From: Pontibacter silvestris
GTDB lineage: Bacteria; Bacteroidota; Bacteroidia; Cytophagales; Hymenobacteraceae
Assembly (NCBI RefSeq): GCF_020907275.1
Contig: NZ_JAJJWI010000007.1
Coordinates: forward strand, 1 to 64,000
Reading direction: 5' to 3'
Length of the DNA: 64,000 nucleotides
Each line of letters opens with the position of its first letter. Within the stretch, counting starts at the first letter, position 1. Under the pieces are notes generated by a model. The model was not told the origin of the DNA, made no database searches, and worked only from the letters and a program-made list of their open reading frames with translations. The translations under genes and the position numbers were made by a program. Shown here one piece after another: positions 38,523 through 47,771 of the stretch.

Positions 38523-39530
38523 CTATTCCGTTAGCGTATTAAAGTCGCCGAGGCTAAGGTCAGACTGGCGGCCTTCATAGTAAACAAAATTACCAAGCAT
38601 TGAGTTTGCTATGTTTCCGTTTTTAAGGCTTGAGTCTTTCTGAATAATGGAATTGCTCACCACTGAATTGTATACGCTGGTATTGTCTCCTATAGAAACG
38701 TGTGGTCCGACCACTGAGTTCTGGATCTTCACATTTTCGCCAATGTATACAGGAGGGATGATAACTGCATTCTCCAAAGCAGCTGTTGGGGCCACTAAAC
38801 CTTCCTCATCCTTTATATACTCCAAATAGCGCTGATTAGTATACACAGTTGCGTTTTTATTTCCGCAATCGAGCCATTCTGTTATTACACCAGGTGTAAA
38901 CTTGGTGCCTTTATTCTTCATATTCTCTAAGGCATTGGTAATCTGGTACTCACCTTTATCCTTAATGTCATTGTCTAGCAAGTACTGCAGTTCGCTGCGC
39001 AGGTATTCTCCATCCCGGAAGTAGTAGATACCAATAATGGCTAAATCAGATACGAACTCTTCTGGTTTTTCTACAAAATCGGTAATCTCGTTATTATCGT
39101 TCAGCTTTACGACACCATAAGGGCGAGGGTCCTCTACACGTTGTACCCAAATGGTACCATCGGCATTGGTGTCAAGTTTAAAGTCGGCTTTAAACAGCGT
39201 GTCGGCAAAAGCAACAATTACCTTACCCGCCATAGAATCTTTTGCACAAAGAATGGCATGCGCAGTACCAAGGGCTTCTTCCTGATGATAAATACTTCCT
39301 TTTGCACCAACAGACTGGGCAATGTTTTTAAGATCCTGCTCTACCTTATTGCCAAAATCACCAATAATAAAGGCAACTTCCTCAATAGGCTCGTCGCATA
39401 CTTTAGCAATGTCTTCTACCAAGCGCTGTACAATTGGTTTTCCTGCAATAGGAATTAATGGTTTAGGAACAGTCAGAGTGTGTGGGCGCATACGCTTACC
39501 CATCCCAGCCATTGGTATTATGATTCTCAT
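38523..39530 (-). CDS. Sugar-phosphate nucleotidyltransferase with beta-helix C-terminus
   Basis: A 335-residue protein. The N-terminal nucleotidyltransferase domain (about 1-235) opens with MRIIIPMAGMGKRMRPHTLTVPKP, the nucleotide-binding G-x-G-x-R loop and PKP motif. The C-terminus (about 245-320) has hexapeptide-like repeats (IIPPVYIGENVKIQNSVVGPHVSIGDN) of a left-handed beta-helix. It probably joins a nucleotide to glucose-1-phosphate or a similar sugar (RmlA/GlmU-like) for surface polysaccharide. The exact sugar is not evident. It is 5 bases before the TPR gene. Confidence 0.87.
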   Translation of the reverse strand: MRIIIPMAGMGKRMRPHTLTVPKPLIPIAGKPIVQRLVEDIAKVCDEPIEEVAFIIGDFGNKVEQDLKNIAQSVGAKGSIYHQEEALGTAHAILCAKDSMAGKVIVAFADTLFKADFKLDTNADGTIWVQRVEDPRPYGVVKLNDNNEITDFVEKPEEFVSDLAIIGIYYFRDGEYLRSELQYLLDNDIKDKGEYQITNALENMKNKGTKFTPGVITEWLDCGNKNATVYTNQRYLEYIKDEEGLVAPTAALENAVIIPPVYIGENVKIQNSVVGPHVSIGDNTSVYNSVVSNSIIQKDSSLKNGNIANSMLGNFVYYEGRQSDLSLGDFNTLTE

Positions 39531-39606
39531 AGGTAAATATTTTGTTTAAATTTATGATTTATTTAGGGTGATATATGCTCTTCTACTGTTATTAGTAGGT
39601 TTGGGT

Positions 39607-39626
39607 TATATATGTATTCATATATA
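39607..39626. other. Short hairpin between dut and the nucleotidyltransferase gene
   Basis: tatatatg (39607-39614) and catatata (39619-39626) pair perfectly around a 4-base loop, directly after the dut stop codon. It is all A/T apart from one G-C pair and so may be a processing or stability element, not a terminator. Confidence 0.3.
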
Positions 39627-40076
39627 TTACTTTGTGCCGGTGCTCCCGTAGCCGCCGGCTCCCCTTTCTGTATCTGTAAGTGCTTCTGCCTCAATCCATA
39701 TAACCCGTTCATGCTTTGCGATTACCATTTGTGCAATTCGCTCACCGTCTTCTACTACAAAGTCTGTGTCAGACAGGTTTACGAGCAATACTTTTATCTC
39801 ACCGCGGTAATCTGCATCTATCGTACCTGGGCTGTTTACAATAGAAATGCCATGCTTATAGGCTAAGCCACTGCGTGGCCTGATCTGTGCCTCATATCCT
39901 TCAGGCAGCTCTATAAACAGCCCTGTAGACACTAAGGCACGTTGCAATGGCTTTAGAGTAACAGGGGAATCTAAATTAGCCCGCAAGTCCATGCCAGCCG
40001 AATGAATAGTTTGGTAAGATGGAAGCGCGTGTTTAGATCGGTTAATAACATTAACCTGTAAATTGTTATTGTTCAT
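39627..40076 (-). CDS. dut: Deoxyuridine 5'-triphosphate nucleotidohydrolase
   Basis: A 149-residue trimeric-type dUTPase with all five motifs: [33 protein letters not shown] and the C-terminal glycine-rich [11 protein letters not shown]. It hydrolyses dUTP to dUMP and pyrophosphate, supplying dTMP synthesis and keeping uracil out of DNA. It lies 16 bases after the flippase gene. Confidence 0.96.
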   Translation of the reverse strand: MNNNNLQVNVINRSKHALPSYQTIHSAGMDLRANLDSPVTLKPLQRALVSTGLFIELPEGYEAQIRPRSGLAYKHGISIVNSPGTIDADYRGEIKVLLVNLSDTDFVVEDGERIAQMVIAKHERVIWIEAEALTDTERGAGGYGSTGTK

Positions 40077-40092
40077 CTTTTAAAGATAAAAA

Positions 40093-41589
40093 TTAAATTT
40101 TAGTCAGAAAGCGGGGGCGCTCACGCAGCAAAACTACTACTGCAAAAGCTGCACAGAGTGCCAGGTGAAATATATGGCGTATCCAAAAACCTGAAACAGG
40201 AAAATACAGGGCTACATAAGCCAGTGCCATTGCCAACAGAATATAGCCTGCTATAGTCTTTACCGGGTAAGGAATAGGATAATGGCGGTTACCAATAAAG
40301 TAACTTACTAAAGCCATGCTGAAATAGCAAATAAATGTAGCGATAGCTGCTCCCATGTAACCTAGTACAGGAATAAGCAAAAGATTACCAATGATTGTAA
40401 TAGCTGCGCCACCAAAGCTGATGTAGGTGCCGAAACGGGTTTTATCAGTTAGCTTAAACCAGACAGAAAGGTTATAGTACACTCCTAAAAACAGGTTTGC
40501 CAGCAGCAATATTGGTACTACCATAATTCCCTCACGGTACTGCGAGCTGCGCAACAGTAAAGCAAAGTCTTCCAGGTTAGCGGATATAAAGAGGAAGATA
40601 AAAGCACAGGCAATAACAAACCACTTCATAACAAGGGCAAAGGCTTTAGGAGAATTCTTGTCGCTTGCTTGTGAAAAAAAGAAAGGTTCTGCAGCATAAC
40701 GAAAAGCCTGTATCGTTAAGGTCATAAAGATAGAAAGCTTATAACAGGCGCTGTATATACCCACTGCTGCCATGTTACTCATGCCAGGATAAAAACTTTC
40801 CGGTAACCACTGCTCCAACAGAACGCGGTCTATCAGCTCGTTCACCATACCTGCCAGACCCATAAAGAGCAGGGGGTAGGCGTACGTAAGCATCGGGCGC
40901 AACAGCTCTTTGTTTAGCTTAAAGCTGAAGCTGCTGAACTCTCTCCACAGCATTGGAATTTGAAGTGCATTAGCTATTAGGTTTATCAGGAAGATATAAC
41001 CAACGCCAAAATCAGGATCATATATTTTTGAAATAAAAGGGCGCAGCTCAGGCAATAAGTTCCCTTCATAAATATTTCTGCACAGCACCAGGAAGAACAC
41101 ATTAGCAGCTACCGTGAGAACAATATTTGTAAGTTTGATAGAGGCAAACTTTATAGGCTTGTTCTGCAGGCGCAGCCAAGCAAACGGAATAGCTACAATG
41201 GCATCTATAGCCAGCACGATAGCTAGCCATACAATGTATTCCTGCTGCTCAGGGTAACCGATGTAACCTGCAATGGCTCCTGAGGCAAGTATAATGATAC
41301 CTGAAAAAAGAACACTGGTACACATAATCAGGCTCAGCACCTGGTTGTACAGCAGTGCTTTATCTGCTTCGGGCTTATTGGCAAACCTGAAAAAAGCTGT
41401 CTCCATGCCATAGGTGTAAAGAATGTTGAAAAAGCCAACAAAAGCGTACAGGTAAGAGACAACTCCGTATTCCTCCGGAAGAAATACATCAGTATAAATG
41501 GGAACGAGCAGGTAGTTGAGGGCTCTGCCAATGATGCTGCTCAGACCATAGGCAGCAGTCTGCCCGACCAATTTCTTGGCTATACTCAT
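40093..41589 (-). CDS. Oligosaccharide flippase / polysaccharide export membrane protein
   Basis: A 498-residue integral membrane protein with about 14 predicted helices and the Wzx/MurJ-type MOP superfamily start (KKLVGQTAAYGLSSIIGRALNYLLVPIYTDVFLPEEYGVVSYLYAFVGF). It probably flips lipid-linked sugars across the inner membrane for O-antigen, lipid II or another glycan. Substrate unknown; the next nucleotidyltransferase gene fits surface polysaccharide. First gene of the cluster, 34 bases after the enoyl-CoA hydratase gene. Confidence 0.88.
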   Translation of the reverse strand: MSIAKKLVGQTAAYGLSSIIGRALNYLLVPIYTDVFLPEEYGVVSYLYAFVGFFNILYTYGMETAFFRFANKPEADKALLYNQVLSLIMCTSVLFSGIIILASGAIAGYIGYPEQQEYIVWLAIVLAIDAIVAIPFAWLRLQNKPIKFASIKLTNIVLTVAANVFFLVLCRNIYEGNLLPELRPFISKIYDPDFGVGYIFLINLIANALQIPMLWREFSSFSFKLNKELLRPMLTYAYPLLFMGLAGMVNELIDRVLLEQWLPESFYPGMSNMAAVGIYSACYKLSIFMTLTIQAFRYAAEPFFFSQASDKNSPKAFALVMKWFVIACAFIFLFISANLEDFALLLRSSQYREGIMVVPILLLANLFLGVYYNLSVWFKLTDKTRFGTYISFGGAAITIIGNLLLIPVLGYMGAAIATFICYFSMALVSYFIGNRHYPIPYPVKTIAGYILLAMALAYVALYFPVSGFWIRHIFHLALCAAFAVVVLLRERPRFLTKI

Positions 41590-41623
41590 ACTTTTAGGCT
41601 AGGGTCGGGAAACAGAAGGTAAT

Positions 41624-42406
41624 TTAAATGCCTTTGAACTCAGGCTTGCGCTTCTCCAGAAATGCGTTAGTACCTTCTATAAAGTCTTCTGAATTGCAGC
41701 AGCGGGCGAAAGAGTTAGCTTCCGTCTGATACCCATTTTCATCTTTATTGAAAACAGCATTTACGCACTCAATTACTAAACCAATAGCCAGGGGGGCTTT
41801 GCCCAAGATTTTATCCATTACTTCCATGCATTTTGCCATCAACTCCTCTTGTAGCACTACATGATTAGCTAAACCAAGAGCCAATGCGTCTGTAGCAGAC
41901 ACCATATCGCCTGTCATCATTAGTTCCATGGCTTTGCCTTTGCCAATAAGCTGTGTCAGGCGTTGGGTGCCACCGTAGCCAGGTATAATGCCAAGGTTTA
42001 CCTCTGGCTGGCCAAACTTAGCATTATCGCTGGCTATGCGTATGTGGCATGCCATGGCCAGTTCGCAGCCGCCTCCAAGTGCAAAACCATTTACTGCAGC
42101 AATTACTGGTTTATTACAGCGCTCAATCATGCTGAAGATTTCCTGGCCCCGCTCGGCAAAGCTACGTGCATTTACCTCGCTAAGCTCAGCTATCTCCGAA
42201 ATGTCTGCTCCGGCTACAAAAGCTTTCATACCAGCACCCGTAAGTATGGCTCCTTTTATGCCCTCATCTTCATAAACTTCCTGAATGGCATTTTTTATTT
42301 CCTTTATTGTGTCGATATTTAAAGCATTTAATTTTTCTGCCCGGTTTATCGTAATGATCAGGATGCCATTCTGGAGGTTAAGTAAAAGATTATTATATGT
42401 TGCCAT
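41624..42406 (-). CDS. Enoyl-CoA hydratase/isomerase family protein
   Basis: A 260-residue crotonase-fold protein of standard length. Oxyanion-hole segment KAFVAGADISE (61-71), and the catalytic glutamates Glu115 (GGGCELAMAC) and Glu135 (QPEVNLGIIPGYGGTQRL) are both present, as in true 2-enoyl-CoA hydratases. It hydrates trans-2-enoyl-CoA in fatty acid oxidation. No beta-oxidation partner is adjacent. A TATATTTG box (42445-42452) lies 39 bases upstream. Confidence 0.93.
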   Translation of the reverse strand: MATYNNLLLNLQNGILIITINRAEKLNALNIDTIKEIKNAIQEVYEDEGIKGAILTGAGMKAFVAGADISEIAELSEVNARSFAERGQEIFSMIERCNKPVIAAVNGFALGGGCELAMACHIRIASDNAKFGQPEVNLGIIPGYGGTQRLTQLIGKGKAMELMMTGDMVSATDALALGLANHVVLQEELMAKCMEVMDKILGKAPLAIGLVIECVNAVFNKDENGYQTEANSFARCCNSEDFIEGTNAFLEKRKPEFKGI

Positions 42407-42444
42407 AGGTTAGTCAGCTCTAGTGAGATTCATGTATTTAGCCA

Positions 42445-42452
42445 CAAATATA
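42445..42452 (-). promoter_or_regulatory. Putative -7 box upstream of the enoyl-CoA hydratase gene
   Basis: TATATTTG on the minus strand matches TAnnTTTG 39 bases before the start. No obvious TTG lies upstream at normal spacing. Confidence 0.35.
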
Positions 42453-42605
42453 GTGATTTAGTTAAATTTTTAAATAAGTACTTCTGTAAGCGGCCCTCGC
42501 ATAGTACACGGTTTAGGAGCGGAAAAGATTGCTATAAAGGCATAAACCACTAATTTTACTTCTTAAATATTTTGGAGTTATTGATTATCAATACTTTTAT
42601 TAAGA

Positions 42606-43064
42606 ATGAGTTTTTTATCGGAATTTAAGAAATTTGCTGTAAAGGGTAATGTAATTGATCTGGCTGTAGGTGTCGTAATTGGCACGGCCTTTGGGGGAAT
42701 CACAACATCGCTTGTAAACGATATATTAATGCCTCCGCTCGGTCTGCTTATTAGCGGAATAGATTTTATCAATTTACAGCTTATTTTAAAAGAAGCTGTG
42801 GTAGAGAACGGAGAGGTTGTAACGGAGGCTGTAACAATTAATTATGGCACCTTTTTGCAAAAGGTTATCAACTTTTTTCTGATTGCCTTTGCTATCTTCC
42901 TGATGGTGCGCACTATTAACCGCTTGAAGCATGAAGAAGCTGTGAAAGAGGCTGCTAAACCAGCGCTTCCTGTTAACAAGCAGGAAGTGCTGTTAGGCGA
43001 AATACGCGATATTCTTCTTAGCCAGAGTCCAGAGAAGCCAACATCTACTGGTCCTTCTGTGTAA
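42606..43064 (+). CDS. mscL: Large-conductance mechanosensitive channel MscL
   Basis: A 152-residue protein with the canonical MscL start FLSEFKKFAVKGNVIDLAVGVVIGTAFGGI (amphipathic S1 and pore helix M1), periplasmic loop with YGTFLQKVINFFLIAFAIF (M2), and a cytoplasmic C-terminal helix (LLGEIRDILL). The homopentamer opens under membrane tension and vents solutes on osmotic downshock. Length fits the family. Followed 17 bases later by DUF3078. Confidence 0.96.
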   Translation: MSFLSEFKKFAVKGNVIDLAVGVVIGTAFGGITTSLVNDILMPPLGLLISGIDFINLQLILKEAVVENGEVVTEAVTINYGTFLQKVINFFLIAFAIFLMVRTINRLKHEEAVKEAAKPALPVNKQEVLLGEIRDILLSQSPEKPTSTGPSV

Positions 43065-43081
43065 TATTAATGTTATAGTTC

Positions 43082-44038
43082 ATGTGTAAGTTAGTTAACA
43101 GTTCTTTTTTTGTAACGTTTCTTCTTTGCTGTTTCTCTTCATTCTTAAGTCTGGCCCAAGAACTTGAGCCAGCGGTAGATACAACTAAGGCCTGGGATTT
43201 GGGAGGTACCGGCTCCTTAAACTTTAACCAGGTTAGCTTAAGTAACTGGGCCGCTGGTGGACAAAATTCTTTTTCTGTGCTAAGTAACGTAAGTGCATAT
43301 GGTAACTACAAAAAAAGGAATAACTCCTTGGATATAAGTGTTGATATTATTTATGGAACTGTAAAGCTAGAGGAGAAGCGCTGGCGTAAAAGTGATGATA
43401 AGTTCGAACTGAACGTTAAGTACGGTCGCCGGGCTTCCAGCGACTGGAATTATTCAGCACAGTTCAACTTTAAAAGCCAGCTGACACCAACCTACACCAT
43501 TACGCGGGATACACTTTTATCTAATTTTCTTTCACCTGCTACTATGCTTGTTTCACTAGGTATGGATTATAAGCCAAATAAGAAGCTGTCTGTACTTATG
43601 TCGCCTCTGACTGGTAAATACACCATAGTACAAAGTCAAATGCTTGCCGACCGAGGTTCTTTCGGAGTGCAGAAAGCTGAGACAGATACAGAGGGTAATA
43701 TTATTCCTGGTACAGGTGAACATGTAAGGAAAGAAGTCGGTGGTTATGTGAACATCAGGTATAGAGATGAAGTGTTCAAAAATATTTCGGTTCAATCAAA
43801 ACTGGACCTGTTTTCTAATTATGTGCGACGGCCTGAAAACATTGATGTAAACTGGGAAAATAACTTTATTTTTAAAGTGAATAAGTTTATATCTGCCAGC
43901 CTCTTTTTTCACATGATTTATGATGATGATGTGCTTATTGCTTATGATAGTAATGAGGATGGCAATAATGACAGGAAAGCACCGCGTTTACAGTTAAAGG
44001 AAACCTTTGGGCTAGGGCTTGCATATAAACTTGAGTAG
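43082..44038 (+). CDS. DUF3078 family outer-membrane-type protein
   Basis: A 318-residue exported protein (signal peptide about 1-25, LSLAQ). It shows the DUF3078 opening (WDLGGTGSLNFNQVSLSNWAAGGQNSFSV) and then alternating short strands with aromatic girdles, ending LGLAYKLE, consistent with a small outer-membrane barrel. The family is restricted mostly to Bacteroidota and has no assigned function. Spacing to mscL (17 bases) suggests co-transcription. Confidence 0.87.
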   Translation: MCKLVNSSFFVTFLLCCFSSFLSLAQELEPAVDTTKAWDLGGTGSLNFNQVSLSNWAAGGQNSFSVLSNVSAYGNYKKRNNSLDISVDIIYGTVKLEEKRWRKSDDKFELNVKYGRRASSDWNYSAQFNFKSQLTPTYTITRDTLLSNFLSPATMLVSLGMDYKPNKKLSVLMSPLTGKYTIVQSQMLADRGSFGVQKAETDTEGNIIPGTGEHVRKEVGGYVNIRYRDEVFKNISVQSKLDLFSNYVRRPENIDVNWENNFIFKVNKFISASLFFHMIYDDDVLIAYDSNEDGNNDRKAPRLQLKETFGLGLAYKLE

Positions 44039-44064
44039 TCGAACTTTTATAACTTAAGGATGTG

Positions 44065-44093
44065 TTGTTGTATTTGACAAACATTTAAGTTTG
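44065..44093 (+). promoter_or_regulatory. Promoter for the small basic secreted protein gene
   Basis: TTG (44065-44067), an 18-base spacer and TAAGTTTG (44086-44093) match the Bacteroidota consensus. The box is 40 bases before the ATG. An inverted repeat (acaaac 44077-44082, gtttgt 44089-44094) covers the -7 box and could be an operator. Confidence 0.6.
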
Positions 44094-44133
44094 TTCGCGT
44101 TATATTAAACAGCTATTTTAGTGATACATATTT

Positions 44134-44469
44134 ATGAAGAAGCTACTTATAATCGCTTTGTGTTTCGGTTCGCTAGCAGCTTTTTCCGAAGCTAAGGCTC
44201 AGACTACACAAAGCAGTACACAAACAAAAGATGAATTCTGGGGTACTGAAAAAGCTGGCGAAAAAGGAGCTTCTACTGATGCTGTCGGAAAACGTGCTGA
44301 AGGGTTAGATATCCGTCTGAACACCTATGAGAGTGGGCGTAATAAGCGGTTTTCTAAGAAGTATATAACAAACAGTAAACGTATGAAAGCTATTCTTAAG
44401 GAAGAAAAGAAAATGCTTAAGAAAGCGAAACGCGATCGGAAGAAATTAAGAAAGCGTCTGAAAAATTAA
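44134..44469 (+). CDS. Small secreted protein with strongly basic C-terminus, unknown function
   Basis: A 111-residue protein with a clear signal peptide (about 1-22, SEAKAQ). The mature part begins Thr/Ser/Gln-rich, has a mid region DEFWGTEKAGEKGASTD, and ends in a tail (about 80-111) made mostly of Lys and Arg with repeating KK/RK pairs, which should be helical and highly positive. No family is recognised. Such a tail could bind LPS, nucleic acid or peptidoglycan, but that is speculation. It has its own promoter and ends at a 50-base palindrome. Confidence 0.75.
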   Translation: MKKLLIIALCFGSLAAFSEAKAQTTQSSTQTKDEFWGTEKAGEKGASTDAVGKRAEGLDIRLNTYESGRNKRFSKKYITNSKRMKAILKEEKKMLKKAKRDRKKLRKRLKN

Positions 44470-44490
44470 GAATTGTTAACAGAATAGAAT

Positions 44491-44540
44491 AAAAAAGTAA
44501 CAGCCCCACTGGTATATACCAGTGGGGCTGTTACTTTTTT
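44491..44540. terminator. Perfect 50-base palindromic terminator
   Basis: Arms 44491-44515 and 44516-44540 are exact reverse complements with no spacer; the core is gtaacagccccactgg, flanked by A6 and T6. It should terminate the basic secreted protein gene and act in both directions. Confidence 0.9.
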
Positions 44541-44590
44541 ATGTTTGAGGTATGTACGGTTTGAAGTGTTAAATATTTTTAAGTACCTCT

Positions 44591-44641
44591 ATAAAAGGAA
44601 GGCTCCTGCTACGTAATTTGTAGCAGGAGCCTTCCTTTTAT
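44591..44641. terminator. Second hairpin terminator before infB
   Basis: Arms 44591-44611 and 44621-44641 (21 bases, exact) enclose a 9-base loop; the core is ggaaggctcctgcta with A- and T-rich ends. It lies 29 bases past the infB stop and probably ends the rimP-nusA-infB transcript. Confidence 0.88.
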
Positions 44642-44669
44642 TATAATATGTATCACTAAAGCTTAATTG

Positions 44670-47651
44670 TTACAGAGTACGTTTTACCTCTTTCTCTACA
44701 TAAGCTTCAATAACGTCTCCAATTTCTATGTCGTTGTAGTTTCTCAGGCTGACACCGCACTCGTAACCTTGTCTTACTTCGGCTACATCGTCTTTAAAGC
44801 GTTTCAACGCTAGTATTTCACCATCATGTACTACTATGCCATCACGAACTAAGCGTACTTTTGCATTACGCTGTATCGTGCCGTCTGTCACCATACAACC
44901 TGCAATTGTTCCGACTTTGCTGATCCTGAATACTTCCCGTACTTCTACGTTACCGGTAATTTCTTCTTTCAGTGTTGGAGCAAGCATACCTTCCATCGCA
45001 TCTTTCACCTCGTTTATGGCATCGTAGATGATAGAGTACAGACGAACATCAATTTGCTCTTGTTCTGCCAGCCTGCGGGCGTTAGCAGAAGGACGAACCT
45101 GGAAACCAATAATAATGGCATCGGAAGCAGAAGCCAGCAATACATCGGACTCAGATATGGCACCAACACCTTTGTTGATAATGCTTACCTGAACTTCAGG
45201 TGTAGACAATTTCAACAGGGAGTCAGAAAGGGCTTCTACTGAACCATCCACGTCACCTTTCACAATTACGTTCAGTTCCTTAAATGTACCGATTGCCAAA
45301 CGACGACCAATTTCATCAAGAGTAATGTGTTTACGGGTACGCAGGCTTTGCTCTCGCTGTACTTGTGAGCGGTTAGAGGCAATTTCACGTGCTTCGCGCT
45401 CAGACTCCATTACAAGGAACTTGTCACCAGCCTGTGGCGCACCGTCCAAGCCAAGTAACTGCACTGGTGTGGATGGACCAGCCTCTTTCATCTTCTTGCC
45501 TCGGTGGTCGGTCATGGCTTTTACTCTACCGTAGTGTGAGCCAGCCAATACAACATCTCCGATTTTCAAAGTACCAGTCTGTACCAACATTGTTGCTACA
45601 TAACCACGTCCTTTGTCCAGAGAGGCTTCAATAACTGTTCCTACTGCTGCACGGTCTGGATTAGCTTTCAGTTCAAGTAATTCGGCTTCTAAAAGTACCT
45701 TTTCCAGTAGGTCCGGCACACCTAAACCTGACTTAGCAGACACTTCCTGCGATTGGTATTTACCTCCCCATTCTTCCACCAGAACATTCATCTGGGCAAG
45801 TTCCTCTCGGATTTTGTCCGGGTTGGCTGTTGGTTTATCAACTTTGTTCAGGGCAATGATAATTGGTACACCTGCTGCCTGTGCGTGGTTAATAGCCTCT
45901 TTTGTCTGTGGCATTACGGCATCGTCAGCGGCTACCACTATAATTACAACGTCAGTTACTTTGGCACCACGGGCACGCATGGCTGTAAAGGCCTCGTGAC
46001 CAGGTGTATCGAGGAAGGTAATGGTACGACCGCTTTCGGTTTGAACCTTGTAGGCTCCAATGTGCTGCGTAATACCACCAGCCTCCCCGGCTGTTACGTT
46101 TGCATTTCGTATGTAGTCAAGCAAGGAAGTTTTACCGTGGTCAACGTGGCCCATGATCGTTACAATCGGAGCACGCTCTTCCAGATTCTGCTCGTCTTCT
46201 TCTTCTATGTTTTCCAGCGCCTGCTCATCCTCAGAAGTGATAAAGTCGATGTTGTAACCGAACTCATCAGCAATAATGGTAATGGCTTCAGCATCCAGGC
46301 GTTGGTTAATGGATACGAACATGCCAAGCTGCATACACACCTTGATAACGTCGTTAACCGTTATGTCCATCAGAGATGCTAAGTCATTCGCCGAGACAAA
46401 CTCTGTTACACGCAGTGTCTTAGACTCTGCCTGTTCTGCCATACGGCGCTCTTCGTTAGCATCGGCAACGGCTGAACGTTTCTCACGGCGATACTTGGCA
46501 CGGTTACCACCGCCACCTTTTCCACCGCTAAGTTTTGCCAGCGTAGCTTTAATTTGTTCCTGGATTTGTTTATCCGTAACCTCAGCTTTCTCAACTCTGG
46601 CTGGTGCGGTGTTATCGCGACGGCCTCCTCTGCCTCCGGCTGGGCGCTGTCCAGGGCCTCCGGGACGCTGACCAGGTCCGCCTTGGCGCTGCTGCTGGAT
46701 TGGACGGTTATTTCCGCTTCCTCCCTGAGTTCTTGGCTGTCCACCACCTTGTTGCTGGCCCTGTGGCTTTTGTGCTTGTTGTCCGCCTTGCTGCTGATTT
46801 CCGGCGGCCCCTTCAGTGGCCACCATAATGCGCTTGCGCTTTTTCTTTTTGCCGTTCTTCCTTTCGTCAGAAGATGCAACTGGTTTAGAGCCTTTTCTAC
46901 GGGAGCTTTCACTCGGTAATTCTATCTTACCAAGAACCGTAAGGCCTTTCAGTTGATCGGCTTTTCCTGTGAATGTTTCTATTTTTTGTTTTCCTTGTTC
47001 TTTATCTGCAGGCGTATCTTCTTGAGCTGCTTGTTCAGGAGCTTTAGGCGTAGCGGGCTCTTGAGGAGCCTGTGCCGCTGGAGCTGCTGGTTGTTCTGCT
47101 GCCGGAGCTGGTTTTGGCTCAGGCGCTGCTTGTGGAGCTGGCACTACAGGTTTAGGTTCTTCTGCTTTCGGAGCCGGCTGTGGTGCAGGCTGCTGCTTCG
47201 GAACCGGGCGGCCTTTGGCGTCTAACTCTATTTTACCTAACACTCTTATTCCTGGAAGTTTTGTTTCCGGAGCTGGTGCTTCCTCTTGCCTGACAGGGGC
47301 TTCTGGTTTTGTTGTTGGGGTAGACTCAGCTGGTTTTGACTGCTGGGCATTCTTTATAAGGATCTCCTGTTCAGGTTCACTCGGCTTTTTAGCTTCTGGC
47401 TGTTTCTCTGACTCGATAACCTGGTTGCTTTGCGGTTTCTTGCCAATGTACAGCTCTTCAGCCTCTTGCTTATCCTGAATGGAAGATGCGAATTCTTTAG
47501 CCAGCATATTGAACTGCTCTGCCGTGATTTTGGTGGTTGGTTTATTATCCACGTCAAAACCTTTAGCAGAGAGGTAGTCTACAATTGTAGATGTCCCAAT
47601 GTTTAAAGTAGTCGCAACCTGTTTAAGCCTCCTTGTTTTTTCTTCTGCCAT
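44670..47651 (-). CDS. infB: Translation initiation factor IF-2
   Basis: A 993-residue protein. N-terminal IF2_N-like helix region (about 1-55), a long Pro/Ala/Glu-rich and then Gly/Gln-rich linker (about 95-370), and the conserved core from about 490. The G domain has [12 protein letters not shown] (P-loop, near 500), DTPGHEAF and NKVDKP; domains II, III and IV follow to the end. It brings fMet-tRNA to the 30S subunit and drives subunit joining. A linker of this size is typical of the phylum. A candidate internal promoter lies in the nusA-infB gap. Confidence 0.97.
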   Translation of the reverse strand: MAEEKTRRLKQVATTLNIGTSTIVDYLSAKGFDVDNKPTTKITAEQFNMLAKEFASSIQDKQEAEELYIGKKPQSNQVIESEKQPEAKKPSEPEQEILIKNAQQSKPAESTPTTKPEAPVRQEEAPAPETKLPGIRVLGKIELDAKGRPVPKQQPAPQPAPKAEEPKPVVPAPQAAPEPKPAPAAEQPAAPAAQAPQEPATPKAPEQAAQEDTPADKEQGKQKIETFTGKADQLKGLTVLGKIELPSESSRRKGSKPVASSDERKNGKKKKRKRIMVATEGAAGNQQQGGQQAQKPQGQQQGGGQPRTQGGSGNNRPIQQQRQGGPGQRPGGPGQRPAGGRGGRRDNTAPARVEKAEVTDKQIQEQIKATLAKLSGGKGGGGNRAKYRREKRSAVADANEERRMAEQAESKTLRVTEFVSANDLASLMDITVNDVIKVCMQLGMFVSINQRLDAEAITIIADEFGYNIDFITSEDEQALENIEEEDEQNLEERAPIVTIMGHVDHGKTSLLDYIRNANVTAGEAGGITQHIGAYKVQTESGRTITFLDTPGHEAFTAMRARGAKVTDVVIIVVAADDAVMPQTKEAINHAQAAGVPIIIALNKVDKPTANPDKIREELAQMNVLVEEWGGKYQSQEVSAKSGLGVPDLLEKVLLEAELLELKANPDRAAVGTVIEASLDKGRGYVATMLVQTGTLKIGDVVLAGSHYGRVKAMTDHRGKKMKEAGPSTPVQLLGLDGAPQAGDKFLVMESEREAREIASNRSQVQREQSLRTRKHITLDEIGRRLAIGTFKELNVIVKGDVDGSVEALSDSLLKLSTPEVQVSIINKGVGAISESDVLLASASDAIIIGFQVRPSANARRLAEQEQIDVRLYSIIYDAINEVKDAMEGMLAPTLKEEITGNVEVREVFRISKVGTIAGCMVTDGTIQRNAKVRLVRDGIVVHDGEILALKRFKDDVAEVRQGYECGVSLRNYNDIEIGDVIEAYVEKEVKRTL

Positions 47652-47718
47652 GTTCTAATATGCTGTCTTTCTTTTGTTCTAAAGTTAAAAATATAGTTGC
47701 TTATTTTATACTAATTTA

Positions 47719-47766
47719 AGTTGTGCCTCGTTTTCCTTTTCAAATTTAAGCGAACGAGGCACAACT
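47719..47766. other. 14-bp hairpin between nusA and infB
   Basis: agttgtgcctcgtt (47719-47732) pairs exactly with 47753-47766 around a 20-base loop, starting 6 bases past the nusA stop codon. No U-run follows on the minus strand, so it is not a simple terminator; processing or transcript stabilisation is possible. The loop holds a TAAATTTG box. Confidence 0.6.
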
Positions 47767-47771
47767 CGCAA
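47741..47771 (-). promoter_or_regulatory. Candidate internal promoter for infB
   Basis: On the minus strand, TTG (47771-47769), a 20-base spacer and TAAATTTG (47748-47741) match the consensus. The -7 box is in the loop of the hairpin 47719-47766. Start of transcription would be about 85 bases before the infB ATG. Confidence 0.45.

Noticed and set aside
45753..46382. A long plus-strand frame opposite infB (about 209 codons)
   Set aside because: It is antisense to a well-conserved IF-2 core, and its length follows from codon bias of the real gene.
46406..46912. A second minus-strand frame inside infB (about 168 codons)
   Set aside because: It lies in the low-complexity Gly/Gln/Arg linker of IF-2, where all frames stay open.
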